DNA from: Selaginella moellendorffii
Lineage: Eukaryota > Streptophyta > Lycopodiopsida > Selaginellales > Selaginellaceae
Direction: 5' to 3'
Length of the DNA stretch: 64,000 nucleotides
Assembly (NCBI RefSeq): GCF_000143415.4
Contig: NW_003314318.1
Coordinates: 891,390 to 955,389 of the forward strand
The notes under the pieces: generated by a model
Told to the model about the DNA's origin: nothing
The model's input: only the letters and a program-made list of their open reading frames with translations
The model's database searches: none
Translations under genes and position numbers: made by a program
In this document: piece by piece, positions 1 to 9,700 of the stretch
Position numbering within the stretch: position 1 is the first letter of the stretch
Layout of the letters: each line of letters starts with the position of its first letter

Positions 1-61
1 TACCTTCAGCACGCCTTTGGGTTCCAACATATGCCATTGCTCAACTTCACAAATTGATACT

Positions 62-298
62 TTAATTGAACTTTGCATATGTACATAGAGTTCTGCCTTG
101 CAGAAATTCCTCCACTAGATTTCGCGTGTTTGCTAAGTTCTCCTCCGGTTCCCATGTTGCCTCACAGTGTGGAAATCTTTTCCACTTCACATGGAACTCT
201 CTCACCTTGGGTCCTTGTCGTTTGCTCTTGCACGCATTGAGGATGGCTTCCACTTCATATTCCTTTTCCCCTTGGATAACTTTAGGTAAAGGTCTCAC
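62..298 (-). pseudogene. Gypsy integrase C-terminal chromodomain
   Basis: This 78-residue open stretch carries a chromodomain: EYEVEAIL, then FHVKWKRFP, then ATWEPEENL. These are the first strand, the K-W aromatic strand and the W-E-P segment of the fold. In chromoviruses the domain directs integration to chromatin marks. It is separated by a frame break from the integrase core and follows it in the expected order. Confidence 0.85.
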
Positions 299-626
299 TT
301 AGTCCTTGCGAAGCGGATCCTTAAAGTACGGCTTGAGTAGGTTCACATGGAACACTGGGTGCATCGTCCCCATCTCTCGAGGAAGTTAGAGATGATAAGC
401 CACTTTACCGATTCGTGCCTCAATCTCGTAAGGCCTCGCGAACCTGTTTAAGGAACTCAACATCAATTCATTTCCAGGAATACATGCATTTTTACCTTTG
501 GGTCAACTTTCGGCTGATCCCACTTGGTAGTCTGAGGTTCTTGGTGTTCAGACACACCTTCTCCCCAGCTTAGAACTCTACATCCCGACGCTTCTGGTTC
601 ACGTATTTGGTTTGCCTTTGTTGAGC

Positions 627-1723
627 TCATTCCAAGGAATCCCTCACTAGATTCCAAATGTTAAGTCTTTCCGCCGTAAATGCCTCCATTGCGGGTAACT
701 CTCTATGATACTCAGCCACGCTGAGCTCCACAGGACCTTCAATAGCTCGCCCATTAATGACTTCCCATGAACTCACCCCGATACTCGAATGTGGTGAGTT
801 GTTATAACACATTTCCGCAAGTCCCAAATGACTTACCCAATCGGTCTGGTCTCCCGAGACATAGCATCGCAAATAATCCTCCAGCTGCCTATTCACCCTT
901 TCCATTTGTCCGTCTGTCAAGAAGTGTTAGTGCCATCAAACTTGACTTAATACCCCATACCTGTCTATGGGTGATAGGCTGTGCTGAATTTCAACTTGGT
1001 GCGATACTATTCTAGGAGAGTTCTCTAGAACCTACTGGTGAAGATCTTATCTCAATCTGAGATAATCTCTTCTGGCCTTCCCCACACTCGAACCACTTGT
1101 TCGAAGAACAGCTTCGCCACACCTTCCGCATCCACTTCCGTTGTGGTGGGTATGAAATGTGCCATCTTCGAAAATCGGTCCACCACCACGAATATCGCAT
1201 CGAACCCCCCGCTTGGGGGGAGTCCCGTGATGAAGTTCATCGTAAGACATTTCCACGGACGATCTGGAATTGGGATGCTTTGCAACAAGCCCCCACTAGC
1301 CTTAGTCACGGCTTTGACCTGCTGACATGTTAGACATGTCTTTACATAGTCTTGGACATCCTTAGCCATATCTGGCCAGTGATACTTCCTCTTGAGTAAG
1401 CCCATCGTCTTGGGCACTCCGCCGTGTCTTGCAAGAGGTCCGTCATGACACTCTTCTAAGGCTACCCTCCTTAGTTCCCCTTCTGGAACATACACCCTCG
1501 TTTTCTTGTAATAGATGAGTCCGTTGCGTTCCGCATAGCCTGTTTTCACTTCCGTTGGCAGCTCACCTCTCTGGTGGGCTTCCCGTGCTTCCAGATTCTG
1601 CAACAACACTTCTTGTGCTAGACCATTGTTCTCATATGCTATCCGCACATCATCCCAAAAGGTTGTTGTTGCGCTGGATATTGCTAACTTCAAGCTCGCT
1701 TTTCGACTTAGCGCATCCGCCAC
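627..1723 (-). pseudogene. Gypsy integrase (zinc-binding and core), frameshifted
   Basis: The upstream part (1723-1052) starts with the end of RNase H (MADALSRK). It continues with an H2C2 zinc-binding region (ECHDGPLARHGG, then CLTCQQVK) and the first half of the integrase core. The core motif normally ending in DFITGLP reads NFITGLP, so the first catalytic Asp is replaced by Asn. After a frame break, 920-627 continues with TDGQMERVNRQLE, which holds the catalytic Glu. A dead integrase is the clear reading. Confidence 0.85.
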
Positions 1724-1813
1724 GATATTGCTCTTCCCAGGCTTGTACAGAATCTTGCAATCAAACTTGGCTAAAGCATTGGCCCACCAACTTTGTTTCT
1801 CCCTCAGGTCGGG

Positions 1814-2925
1814 CTATGACAAAAAGTGTTTCGTTGCCACATTGTCCGTGTAAACCTTGAAGTGTCTCCCAAGGTAGTGTTGCCACTCCTTGAGCGCCTT
1901 GACTACCGCAAACAATTCCTTCTCATGGGCAAGCCACTTCCGTTGAGCTTTGTCCAACTTCTTCGAGAAGAACGCTACTGGGTGATTGTCTTGCTTCAAA
2001 CTACACCCAACGCAAAGTCTGAAGCATCTGTTTCTACCTCAAAGTCCTTACCAAAGTCTGGTAATGTCAACACGAGAGCCTTCCTCAACTTCCCTTTGAG
2101 GTGGACAAATGCCGCCTCGCATTTCGCTGTCCATACCATCTTCCCTTTTCCCGTTTGGTCTGTTAAGGGCAAGGCTACTCTCGAATAGTGTTTGATAAAC
2201 TTTCGGTAGTAGTTGCATAGCCCCAGGAATGCCCTTAACTCATGTACATTCAATGGTCGCTCCCAATCCTGGATCGCTTGGACCTTCTCAGGGTCCATTT
2301 TGAGCCTATCCTTGCCCACCACATGCCCAAAAAACTTTACCTCTTGTTGAGCAAAGTCACATTTGCTCTCTTTAGCATACAGCTGGTGTTCCCTTAGTTT
2401 CTCAAACACCTTTGTCAAGTGTTCAGCATGCTCCTCTAGCGTTTCGCTATAGATCAAGATGTCGTTAATATAGACAACCACGAAGTGATCCAGATAGGGT
2501 ACAAAGATGTGGTTCATCAATGCCGAAAACGTTGCCAGCGCATTGCATAGCCCGAAGGGCATCACCAAAAACTCAAAGCTCCCATACCTTGTTTGACATG
2601 TTGTCTTCTCGACATCTTCTTCTGCTACTCTGATCTGGTAGTATCCTGACCTTAGATCAATCCTCGAGAAGTATTTTGCCTTTCCCAACCTATCGAATAG
2701 GTCCTTAATCCTTGGCAAAGGGTACCTGTTCTTCTTTATATACTTGTTGAGCAACTGGTAGTCTATGCACATGTGCATAGATCCATCTTTCTTTTTCACA
2801 AATAACACTGGTGCCCCATACAGCGACTTGCTCAACCTAACATACCCTTTGTCCACCAACTCCTCTAGTTGGTGCTTGAGCTCCTCGAGTTCTTTCTCGT
2901 TCAAACGATAGAGGGGATGAACCAC
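1814..2925 (-). pseudogene. Gypsy reverse transcriptase and RNase H
   Basis: 2925-1996 is a 309-residue reverse transcriptase piece, with [30 protein letters not shown] and [12 protein letters not shown]. The active-site motif normally YLDDIL reads YINDIL, so one catalytic Asp is Asn. RNase H follows in the next piece (1999-1814), with PVAFFSKKLDKAQ, HEKELFAVV and VYTDN. There is a stop between the two. This is the best preserved part of the element. Confidence 0.9.
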
Positions 2926-2967
2926 CGCCTCAGCACCCTTGACTAACTCAATCTTATGTTCTATCGA

Positions 2968-3507
2968 TCATGCGGGGGGCAACCCCACTGGTAACTCCTC
3001 CGACATGGTATCCTGGAATTGGTCCAACACCCGCTGGATCACTAAAGGTACTTCTTCTGTTCCCGTCTTTCTGTCACTCTTCACCGAGAGTAAGCACAAA
3101 AAGGCTGCCTTGGTTCCTTTAGTGAGTTGTCCTCTCGTGGACACCAGGTTTAGGCATGAATCTTTGGCCTTGCATTGCCCTACCTTTAGATCCTGGGCCT
3201 CCACTCTGGATCTTCTTCCTTGGGCATTCGCTAGTACCACAAGGTTCCTACCTTGTCCATGCAAGGCTGCCACAAACCGATTGAACCAATCCATTCTGAA
3301 GATCACGTCAGATCCCGCTATGTCTAACACGGTGAAATCCATGTCTACTTTCCATGTCCGTACTTCGACTCTCGCTTGTTGAAGTACCTCATCGGTGCTT
3401 TGGCTACCTTGAACAAACTCTATAATCCTTGGTTCGCCCAACCACTGCACCGTTAGTCCAACTTGCCGGACTATATCTGCAGCCACAAAATTATCCGAAG
3501 CACCCAT
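2968..3507 (-). pseudogene. Gypsy aspartic protease region
   Basis: A 179-residue open stretch lies between gag and reverse transcriptase. Its start reads MGASDNFVAADIV, which matches the active-site region of a retropepsin where DTGAS (or DSGAS) is expected; the catalytic Asp appears lost. A second protease-like strand, DFTVLDIAGSDVIFRMDW, follows. The position and motifs support protease; activity is not expected. Confidence 0.7.
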
Positions 3508-3546
3508 GTTAATAAGGATCTTAACAAAACTACCTCCGAGCTTCCC

Positions 3547-4824
3547 TTAGAGGGCTAGTAGATGTCGCGAATGACTCTCTACCAAAGTTGCTCGTGTAAT
3601 GAGTAACTTTGAGCTAGGGACTGGATCACATACCTCAATTTGGATGTCACCCGACTTAATGGCCATATTGGCTCTGGCCTTTTCGGGTAAGGACAAATGT
3701 CCCGCTTCACCGCAGTTGTAGCATGTGTTGTTTCCCACGCTGCTAAATTTCTTATCCGTGGGTTTGTCTCTTTTTGCTTGACTCCCCCATGTATTTGCTC
3801 GCTGGCCACCGGATTTGCCTTTCCGAAACCCCGAGGACTCATTCTTAGAGAAACTCTTCTTGAATTTCCCTTTGCTATACGTTCCCCTTGGTTTGGCCCC
3901 TTTGCTAAATGTGGACCCCGACCCCGTCACATTCCCCTTTCGCAGGTTATCGTTGAAATACACTTTGATGGCCGCATCCAACGCTTCCTTGTAGTTGGTC
4001 GGGTTCTAACGCATCACCTCACTGCGAGCCCAGGTTTGCAAGCCTGATATGAAGGCATGGAACGCATCCATATCCCCCATGTCCGTGACAAGTATCCTCT
4101 TTGCCATAAACCCATTCACATACTCCTAAATGGTTCTGGTCTGCTTCAGCCTACTTAGCTCGTCTCTTAGATGTAGAGTAGCATTTGGAGGAACATAAGT
4201 CACGCGAATCCTCGCCTTCATCATTTCCCAAGTGGCCACCGGTCCTTCGTTGGCCTCTGTCGTTCTCCACCAAGACTTGGCATTATCTGCCAAGTATGGT
4301 TTTGCACATGGGACCTTCTCCGAGCTCAGTAACCGCAACCCTCAGAAGTAGTCCTCCATATCGTAAAACCAATCCTCCACCACCTTATAGTCGTTCACTC
4401 CCTTGAAGACCGGTGGGGGCTTTGGTTTGTACTTGGGAGCTGCCTGAGGGACTGACTCCACTTCGGTCTGATCGACCTTGTTTAGCTTTGCCTCAGTCCC
4501 TACCGAAGGGTCAGCGCTGCCAGCATCCGTAGTCTTTTGCTTTTTCTTCTGCTTCTTATCATGCTTTAGCTTGCGTATGAGAGTCTCTAGCAGGGCATTG
4601 GTCTGTGCCAATTGTCCTTTTAGAACGTCCAATCGAGCCTTGGACAACTGAACTTTGCCACTAGACTCCTGTTTGGAAGTTGCCTCATTGAAGTCCTCCT
4701 CATGCAAGGATTCCTCATCCATAGCCTCTTGTTCAACCGGAGGCTCTAGCTCTAGCTCTAGCGGAGGTTCCATCTCCACCTTGGTTCGCTTACACCCTGC
4801 CTTTGCCATTTCCCAGCAATCCAC
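3547..4824 (-). pseudogene. Gypsy gag with zinc knuckle, frameshifted
   Basis: Three pieces make up gag. 4824-4342 is a charged N-terminal part ending in the conserved gag start of plant gypsy elements (PPPVFKG, then WFYDMEDYF). 4338-4126 is a capsid-like segment (AKSWWRTTEA, then RDELSRLKQT). 3981-3547 is basic and carries a CCHC zinc knuckle, CYNCGEAGHLSLP, in which the last Cys is replaced. Stops and shifts separate the pieces. Confidence 0.75.
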
Positions 4825-4852
4825 CTCTATCCTTCACTAAAACTGAGGAAAA

Positions 4853-4865
4853 GGCTCCGATACCA
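4853..4865 (-). other. Primer-binding site (tRNA-iMet type)
   Basis: On the minus strand this reads TGGTATCGGAGCC, one mismatch from the common plant retrotransposon site complementary to initiator tRNA-Met (TGGTATCAGAGC). It lies just upstream of gag and three bases from the LTR boundary, where a PBS should be. Confidence 0.75.
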
Positions 4866-4868
4866 AAT

Positions 4869-5965
4869 TGTAAGCCACAAATTTTTCCCTTCCAATTTGC
4901 CAACTTACCTCGTCTATCCGACCAACACCGCTTTGGCTTTAGCTAAGTTCTCTCGCCAAGGTTCCTGCCTATGGTACCAGCTCCTACTTGGTCCTACTTG
5001 GTTTCAACTACTCACTGCACGAGCAACGGAGCGTTAGCCATCCATCCACAGATTCCCAAATCTCTCTCAATCCCCTTCCCCGGGTTAGATTGGACTTAAG
5101 GTTCGGCAACACTCCCCACAGACACAAGCAGCCAAGGACACCAAGCCTCCATATTCCTAACATCCCTTGGTACCACAAGACTTGATCATGGGACCCTCTA
5201 AATCCCAAGTCTTGAGTGCAACACATGCTTTGGGACGCCGGGGCGAAACACCATGGCCTAACAGCCCGATATGGGTACCTCTACCCCCCCACTTCCATCC
5301 CGAAGGGAAGGTCCAAACCCCTAGGAAGGGCGAGGACCAATGAGCCACAAGGTACTCAAGTGGGGCACCACTCCACATGAGCTGGGAGCACCGCAGTCGG
5401 TTTCCCTTTTGGGAGTGGGAGTTGCTCTTGAGCACTTCCTTGGATGGCCCCTCCGGCACCAACGTAGTCCATGCTCACTCCCACCCAAGGCCCCTCGGTC
5501 CCAGTCTCAACCTTAAGTCAGTTTGGAAGCCCTACTGAAGAGTTCCTTTAAAACTTGTTCCTGGACCTCACTATCTCTACTATACTTTGAAACCCCCTAC
5601 AACCCCCACCCCCCCCCCCCCCCGCTGGGAGACGCACGCTTTGGGCTTTCACCCCTTGACCTGTATTAATATTCGGACTCGGTCTCAGACTCGATCTCGG
5701 ACTCGATCTCGAACCCGACTTTGGACTCGATCTCGGACTCGATCTCGGACTTGATCTCGGACCCGATCTCAGACTTGACTTCAGACTCGATTTCGGACTC
5801 GGTCTCGGACCCGATTTTGGTTCTCGGACTCTGTCTTGAACTCGGTCTCCGAGTCGGCCTCAGACTCGATCCCGGACTCTATCTCGAACTCGGTCTTAGA
5901 GTTGGTCTTGGACTCGATCTCAAACTCAGTCTCATCCGATGAACTCTTTGTTATTTCGGTCATGC
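4869..5965 (-). repeat. Presumed 5' LTR of the gypsy element (outer end uncertain)
   Basis: The inner edge is clear: on the minus strand the sequence ends in TTACA three bases before the PBS. The partner LTR is outside the window, so the outer edge cannot be found by comparison; I place it before the second gypsy fragment begins near 6000. The stretch contains no convincing gene. It includes a C-run at about 5607-5622 and the 12-bp tandem repeats listed separately. The tandem array may be LTR internal or may be flanking DNA. Confidence 0.45.
5663..5945. repeat. 12-bp minisatellite (GACTCGATCTCG units)
   Basis: More than 20 imperfect units of a 12-mer related to GACTCGATCTCG run head to tail. 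Because 12 is divisible by three, both strands stay open and give low-complexity Asp/Ser or Glu/Ser peptides. These are not genes. Confidence 0.85.
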
Positions 5966-5999
5966 TTTCAGGGATCCTTTAGCCTACGACACCTTGGGG

Positions 6000-6328
6000 A
6001 GTTGGTTCATTATATACAACTCCTATCATCATCCACCTACGAAGGACAAAGTGGATGATTTGTTTATCCCATTTTATAGTATGTGGTTTATCTAAAGAGA
6101 TTCTTACTTAGTGGAAAGGTCTATATCGGTGTTGTGGCAAATTGGACCATAAGTTTATGAGGTTTGACATGACATCCAATAGGCCGATCCTCTAGAAATT
6201 ATGCATATGCAACAAGTAAAACACTTTGTATAAAGGGATCAGGAACAATTCGCACCACCTACAGATCCATCAATACCTCTTCCTGATGTTCCTTCAGATC
6301 CGAGCCCATCCATAAGAGAACCCTAATA
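6000..6328 (+). mobile_element. Second gypsy family, pol 3' end, interrupted by transposon A
   Basis: This stretch is homologous, in opposite orientation, to the region beside the left LTR of the element at 51.36-53.73 kb. Shared landmarks are a TTTATCTAAAGAG-like segment and TATAAAGGGATYAGGAACAATT. It represents the decayed integrase C-terminal end and 3' untranslated part of a gypsy element. It stops exactly at the transposon terminus and resumes at 19599, where a polypurine tract and LTR follow. Confidence 0.6.
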
Positions 6329-6352
6329 AAGCTCTATTTCGTTAAAGTGGGA
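6329..6352 (+). repeat. Left terminal inverted repeat, copy A
   Basis: It begins AAGCTCTATTTCGTTAAAGT and ends GGGA, matching all 24 bases of the reverse complement of 19571-19594. Just inside, AAGTGGGA (6345-6352) and TCCCACTT (6363-6370) form a short hairpin, which may be part of the transposase binding region. Confidence 0.95.
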
Positions 6353-6759
6353 ATTGTCATTATCCCACTTGTAAAATAAGGTTTCCAAACCTTTATATAG
6401 TATATAAATATAACAAAATTCAACTGCATTGAGGCACATGCCATTTTATTTTAAACAAGGAAATGTCTACTCAATCACTTCTCACTGCTTCACCTCTCTC
6501 TTCTCCTTGTCATTGTCGTCCAATTTCTTTCCATCCTTTTAATATTGGCTCAGTTGCTCCGAGTCTAGGTGGAGCCCAAGTCCCCATTCAATCTTTACTT
6601 TCCCCTTATTAATAAAACAACTTCGTAGACTTCCAATAACATGCTGTAACACTTCTAGTATAATGCAAATCCTCTCAAAGAATTGTCTTTTAATATTAAT
6701 ACAATGGCATGGAACCCCATGCCATAATAAGTTACATTTTTAAATAAATACATGCCATC

Positions 6760-9700
6760 TCAAACTGTTATTTTTTGCCTCCAACGCCTATACAATAATC
6801 TTGGAATTTCATCACTCTCCACACTATCAGGATTTAAACCCAATAGTAATGCCATCTCTTCTCTAATACGTCCACGCTCATGTTCAGTGGTCGAAGAACC
6901 CATCCGGTTGAGCAGATTATGGAGATGCGGATAGTGCTTGGCTAGACAATATACATGCCATAAATGATGACTGGTGTCTGTCCGATCAAATGGCTTCTGA
7001 TATACTGTTCCATCTGCCATTTGGTTGATTTCTGCAGCCACCTCCTGGACTGGCCGGTTCTCTATCACCATCGCTTCAAGCCGTTTTGCAAGGTCCCCCA
7101 GAACATACGGTTTCTTCTCCCTAGTTTCCATACTGCAAGAGATGGGGTGCACTGCATATGTGTGCGTGTTCGCTGCAGTTTTAATCGGCGAGTCATCGAT
7201 GATGAGGATTTCACTTGACCTAGCAGTCCGGTTCATCACTACAGCCTCTGCCTTGACGAAGATGGGCTTGCTACCCCTCACATGGACCATAGTCAAGCAA
7301 TCCTCCTGCTTTAGGAGAAAGTCAAATGGTAATATTACTCGCGTCTGATCGTGCATCATCTGTAGCAACGTTAATGCATTGTGGCGCATCATGGATGTCC
7401 AAACTCCCAATTGCAAATTGAACCCGGCCCTCTGTTTTAAGTGTCGCATGGTCATTATTAGATCCCGCAGTTTCTCCCGTGTGATTAATGTGAATCTGTC
7501 TCTTTTGACCAACTTGCGACCGCAGGCTTTGGAGGGTGCAGTGACATTCGAGGACGAGCCACGCTCATGGGAGAAAAGGACACCGTTCAGATCAAAAACG
7601 ATACAGTACTTTCGCCGTGACTCTGAAATGAAATGCGTTAGCATAAAAAATGGTACAAGTCAATTTTACCATCTACAATATTAGCGAATGGTGCTCCCGA
7701 TGGTCGTTGAGAGGGTTTTGGTCGAGGAAACGTGAAGGGCGGAAATACTCTCCTCTGCAATGTGGGGTCAATCACATCCGATGGCGTGTGGGCACATGCC
7801 ATTTCAGCTGTAGACTCTGGTACAACTGGCTCAACAGTGGCATGGGGTGGTTCCGATGGCGTGTGATCACACGCCATTTCAGCTGGTGCCTCCGTTGGCA
7901 AAGTGGACATGACCGAACAGGCAGCAGGGGCGGTGTAGGGAGGTTCCAACGGCGCGTAGTCAGACGATTGGGCACACGTTGGAAATGAGGATACGACCGG
8001 CTCGGCGGCTGGGGCGGCCTCATGCGGGTCCAATGGCGCCTGGTCACCGTCAGTTGGATACGTGGACAAGATTGACTCAGTGGTATGGGCAGCATCAAGT
8101 GGAGCGTGGTCAGCTTGCTTGGCGTTGATATGGATAGTAGCCTCCACCAGCTCTGATGACTCTTGCAGGCAAGTAGAGTCCACTGGCGGATCCATATGCA
8201 TGTCCAAATATCTCCCTTCGATTGAGATGGTATCCTCCCGTGCTACTAAAAACAAACTCATTAGCACATTGAATCGACTATACTGTATTTACCATCAACT
8301 GCTATTGAGGAACTAGGACCGATATCACTTGGGCGCACTGCTGATTCTGAAGGATTGGACATACGTTTCGACCCTTGCTTGGCACTATCCTTCCTCGACA
8401 CTAAAGGCTAGAGTTTGTATCTTAATTCAACTGAATAATCTCTACTTACCATTTCTTCTGCGACCTACATGGACAATGTTAGAAATGGTAAAAGGTTAGG
8501 AATGGATGTACTATTATTTACCTGATGGTTTGTCTTGTATGACCTTCCTCCGCTGCTCTTTGGCCACCTCAGGCTGGCCATCATCGTCATCATCGTCATC
8601 GTCGTTATTGTGATCGTCACCATTGTGAGGACCATCCAAGTCCTCTTCGTCCTCCTCTTCTTCGTCCTCCTCTTCTTCGTCCTCCTCTTCTTCGTCCTCC
8701 TCTTCTTCGTCCTCCTCTTCGTCCTTCTGCTCTTCCTGCTCATTATCTTTCTCTGGCTCCTCATCCCCCTCTTGCATTTCTTCCATAGGCTGCTCAGGCT
8801 GGATTGCTTGTTTTTCCAGGACCATCTTGGAAAAATCATCTGGCCGAGTCTCCATCTCAAAATACAAGACATCCATAGCCTGTTTTAGTGCGTGACCTAG
8901 GACCGTATCCTCACCCGACTGTCTTAACATGGTTTCTGCACGTTCTTGCACCCTTCGAAGACGACGAGATGAGAAAAACGTGGCCCTGACTTGAAAAGCA
9001 TCCCTCATCCATTGTACCTCTCCATTGAGATTGGGGAAGGGGAGTCCGCCATAGGAATCTGAGTCAGAAGGTGGTGACTGGCTCCTTTCACTCAGCCCTT
9101 GATCTGCAATGAATGGCATGAGCACACACGCCATAACCGCGAGGCATTACCTATCATCTTTTCGTTGCCCTTCTTCCTTTTCGAATCAAACGCCTCTGAT
9201 CCCGACGACTGTCCAACGTGCTTTCGCTTTTTATGACCACTGTCAGTTTGAGCTTGGCTGGTGCTTGCCTGTTTTGCCTTTGAAGAAGTGTCTCCTGCAA
9301 GGAATGGCATGAGACCACACGCCATTGCAAATATAATTTGTACCTCCTTTTTTCCTATTGCTTGTCTGTTTGTCCTTCTTCGACGCGCCACCAGTGCGCT
9401 TTTCAGTCCTCGTGTCTGAATATTCACAACGATCTATAATCAAAATGGCGTGAGGCCTCACGTGACCTTACCTTGTGCAAGTTGTGACCTCGGCCTAACA
9501 TCAGTAGCTGTTAACGCCGTTTCAGCATCTGGGGGTGGCCACGCTCCTGCATACAGAGCTTGTGAGATAACATTTAAACTTAAAGTGCGTACTCACCAGG
9601 TTCGTAGAGAAGATACTGTTTTTCTTTGGCAACTGTAATTATATGCTCCATTGAAGTCACCTCTTCAATGGAGTTTGTCACCGCAACACACGGGACACCC

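Larger units (their letters stand above)
1..4824 (-). mobile_element. Ty3/gypsy chromovirus, internal region, decayed
   Basis: Read on the minus strand, the pieces follow gag (4824-3547), protease (3507-2968), reverse transcriptase and RNase H (2925-1814), integrase (1723-627) and chromodomain (298-62). This is the Ty3/gypsy order, and the terminal chromodomain places it with plant chromoviruses. The frame is broken between every block. The element runs off the left end, so its 3' LTR is not in the window. Each domain is listed separately. Several catalytic positions are changed, so this copy cannot move on its own. Confidence 0.9.

Noticed and set aside
5721-5963. Repetitive Asp-Ser-Ile or Glu-rich proteins
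   Set aside because: A 12-bp tandem repeat keeps all frames open; there is no other gene evidence.
8535-8888. Hydrophobic 117-aa plus-strand ORF rich in Leu, Val and Phe
   Set aside because: It is the antisense of the Glu/Asp tract in exon 7 of the composite gene and not a membrane protein.
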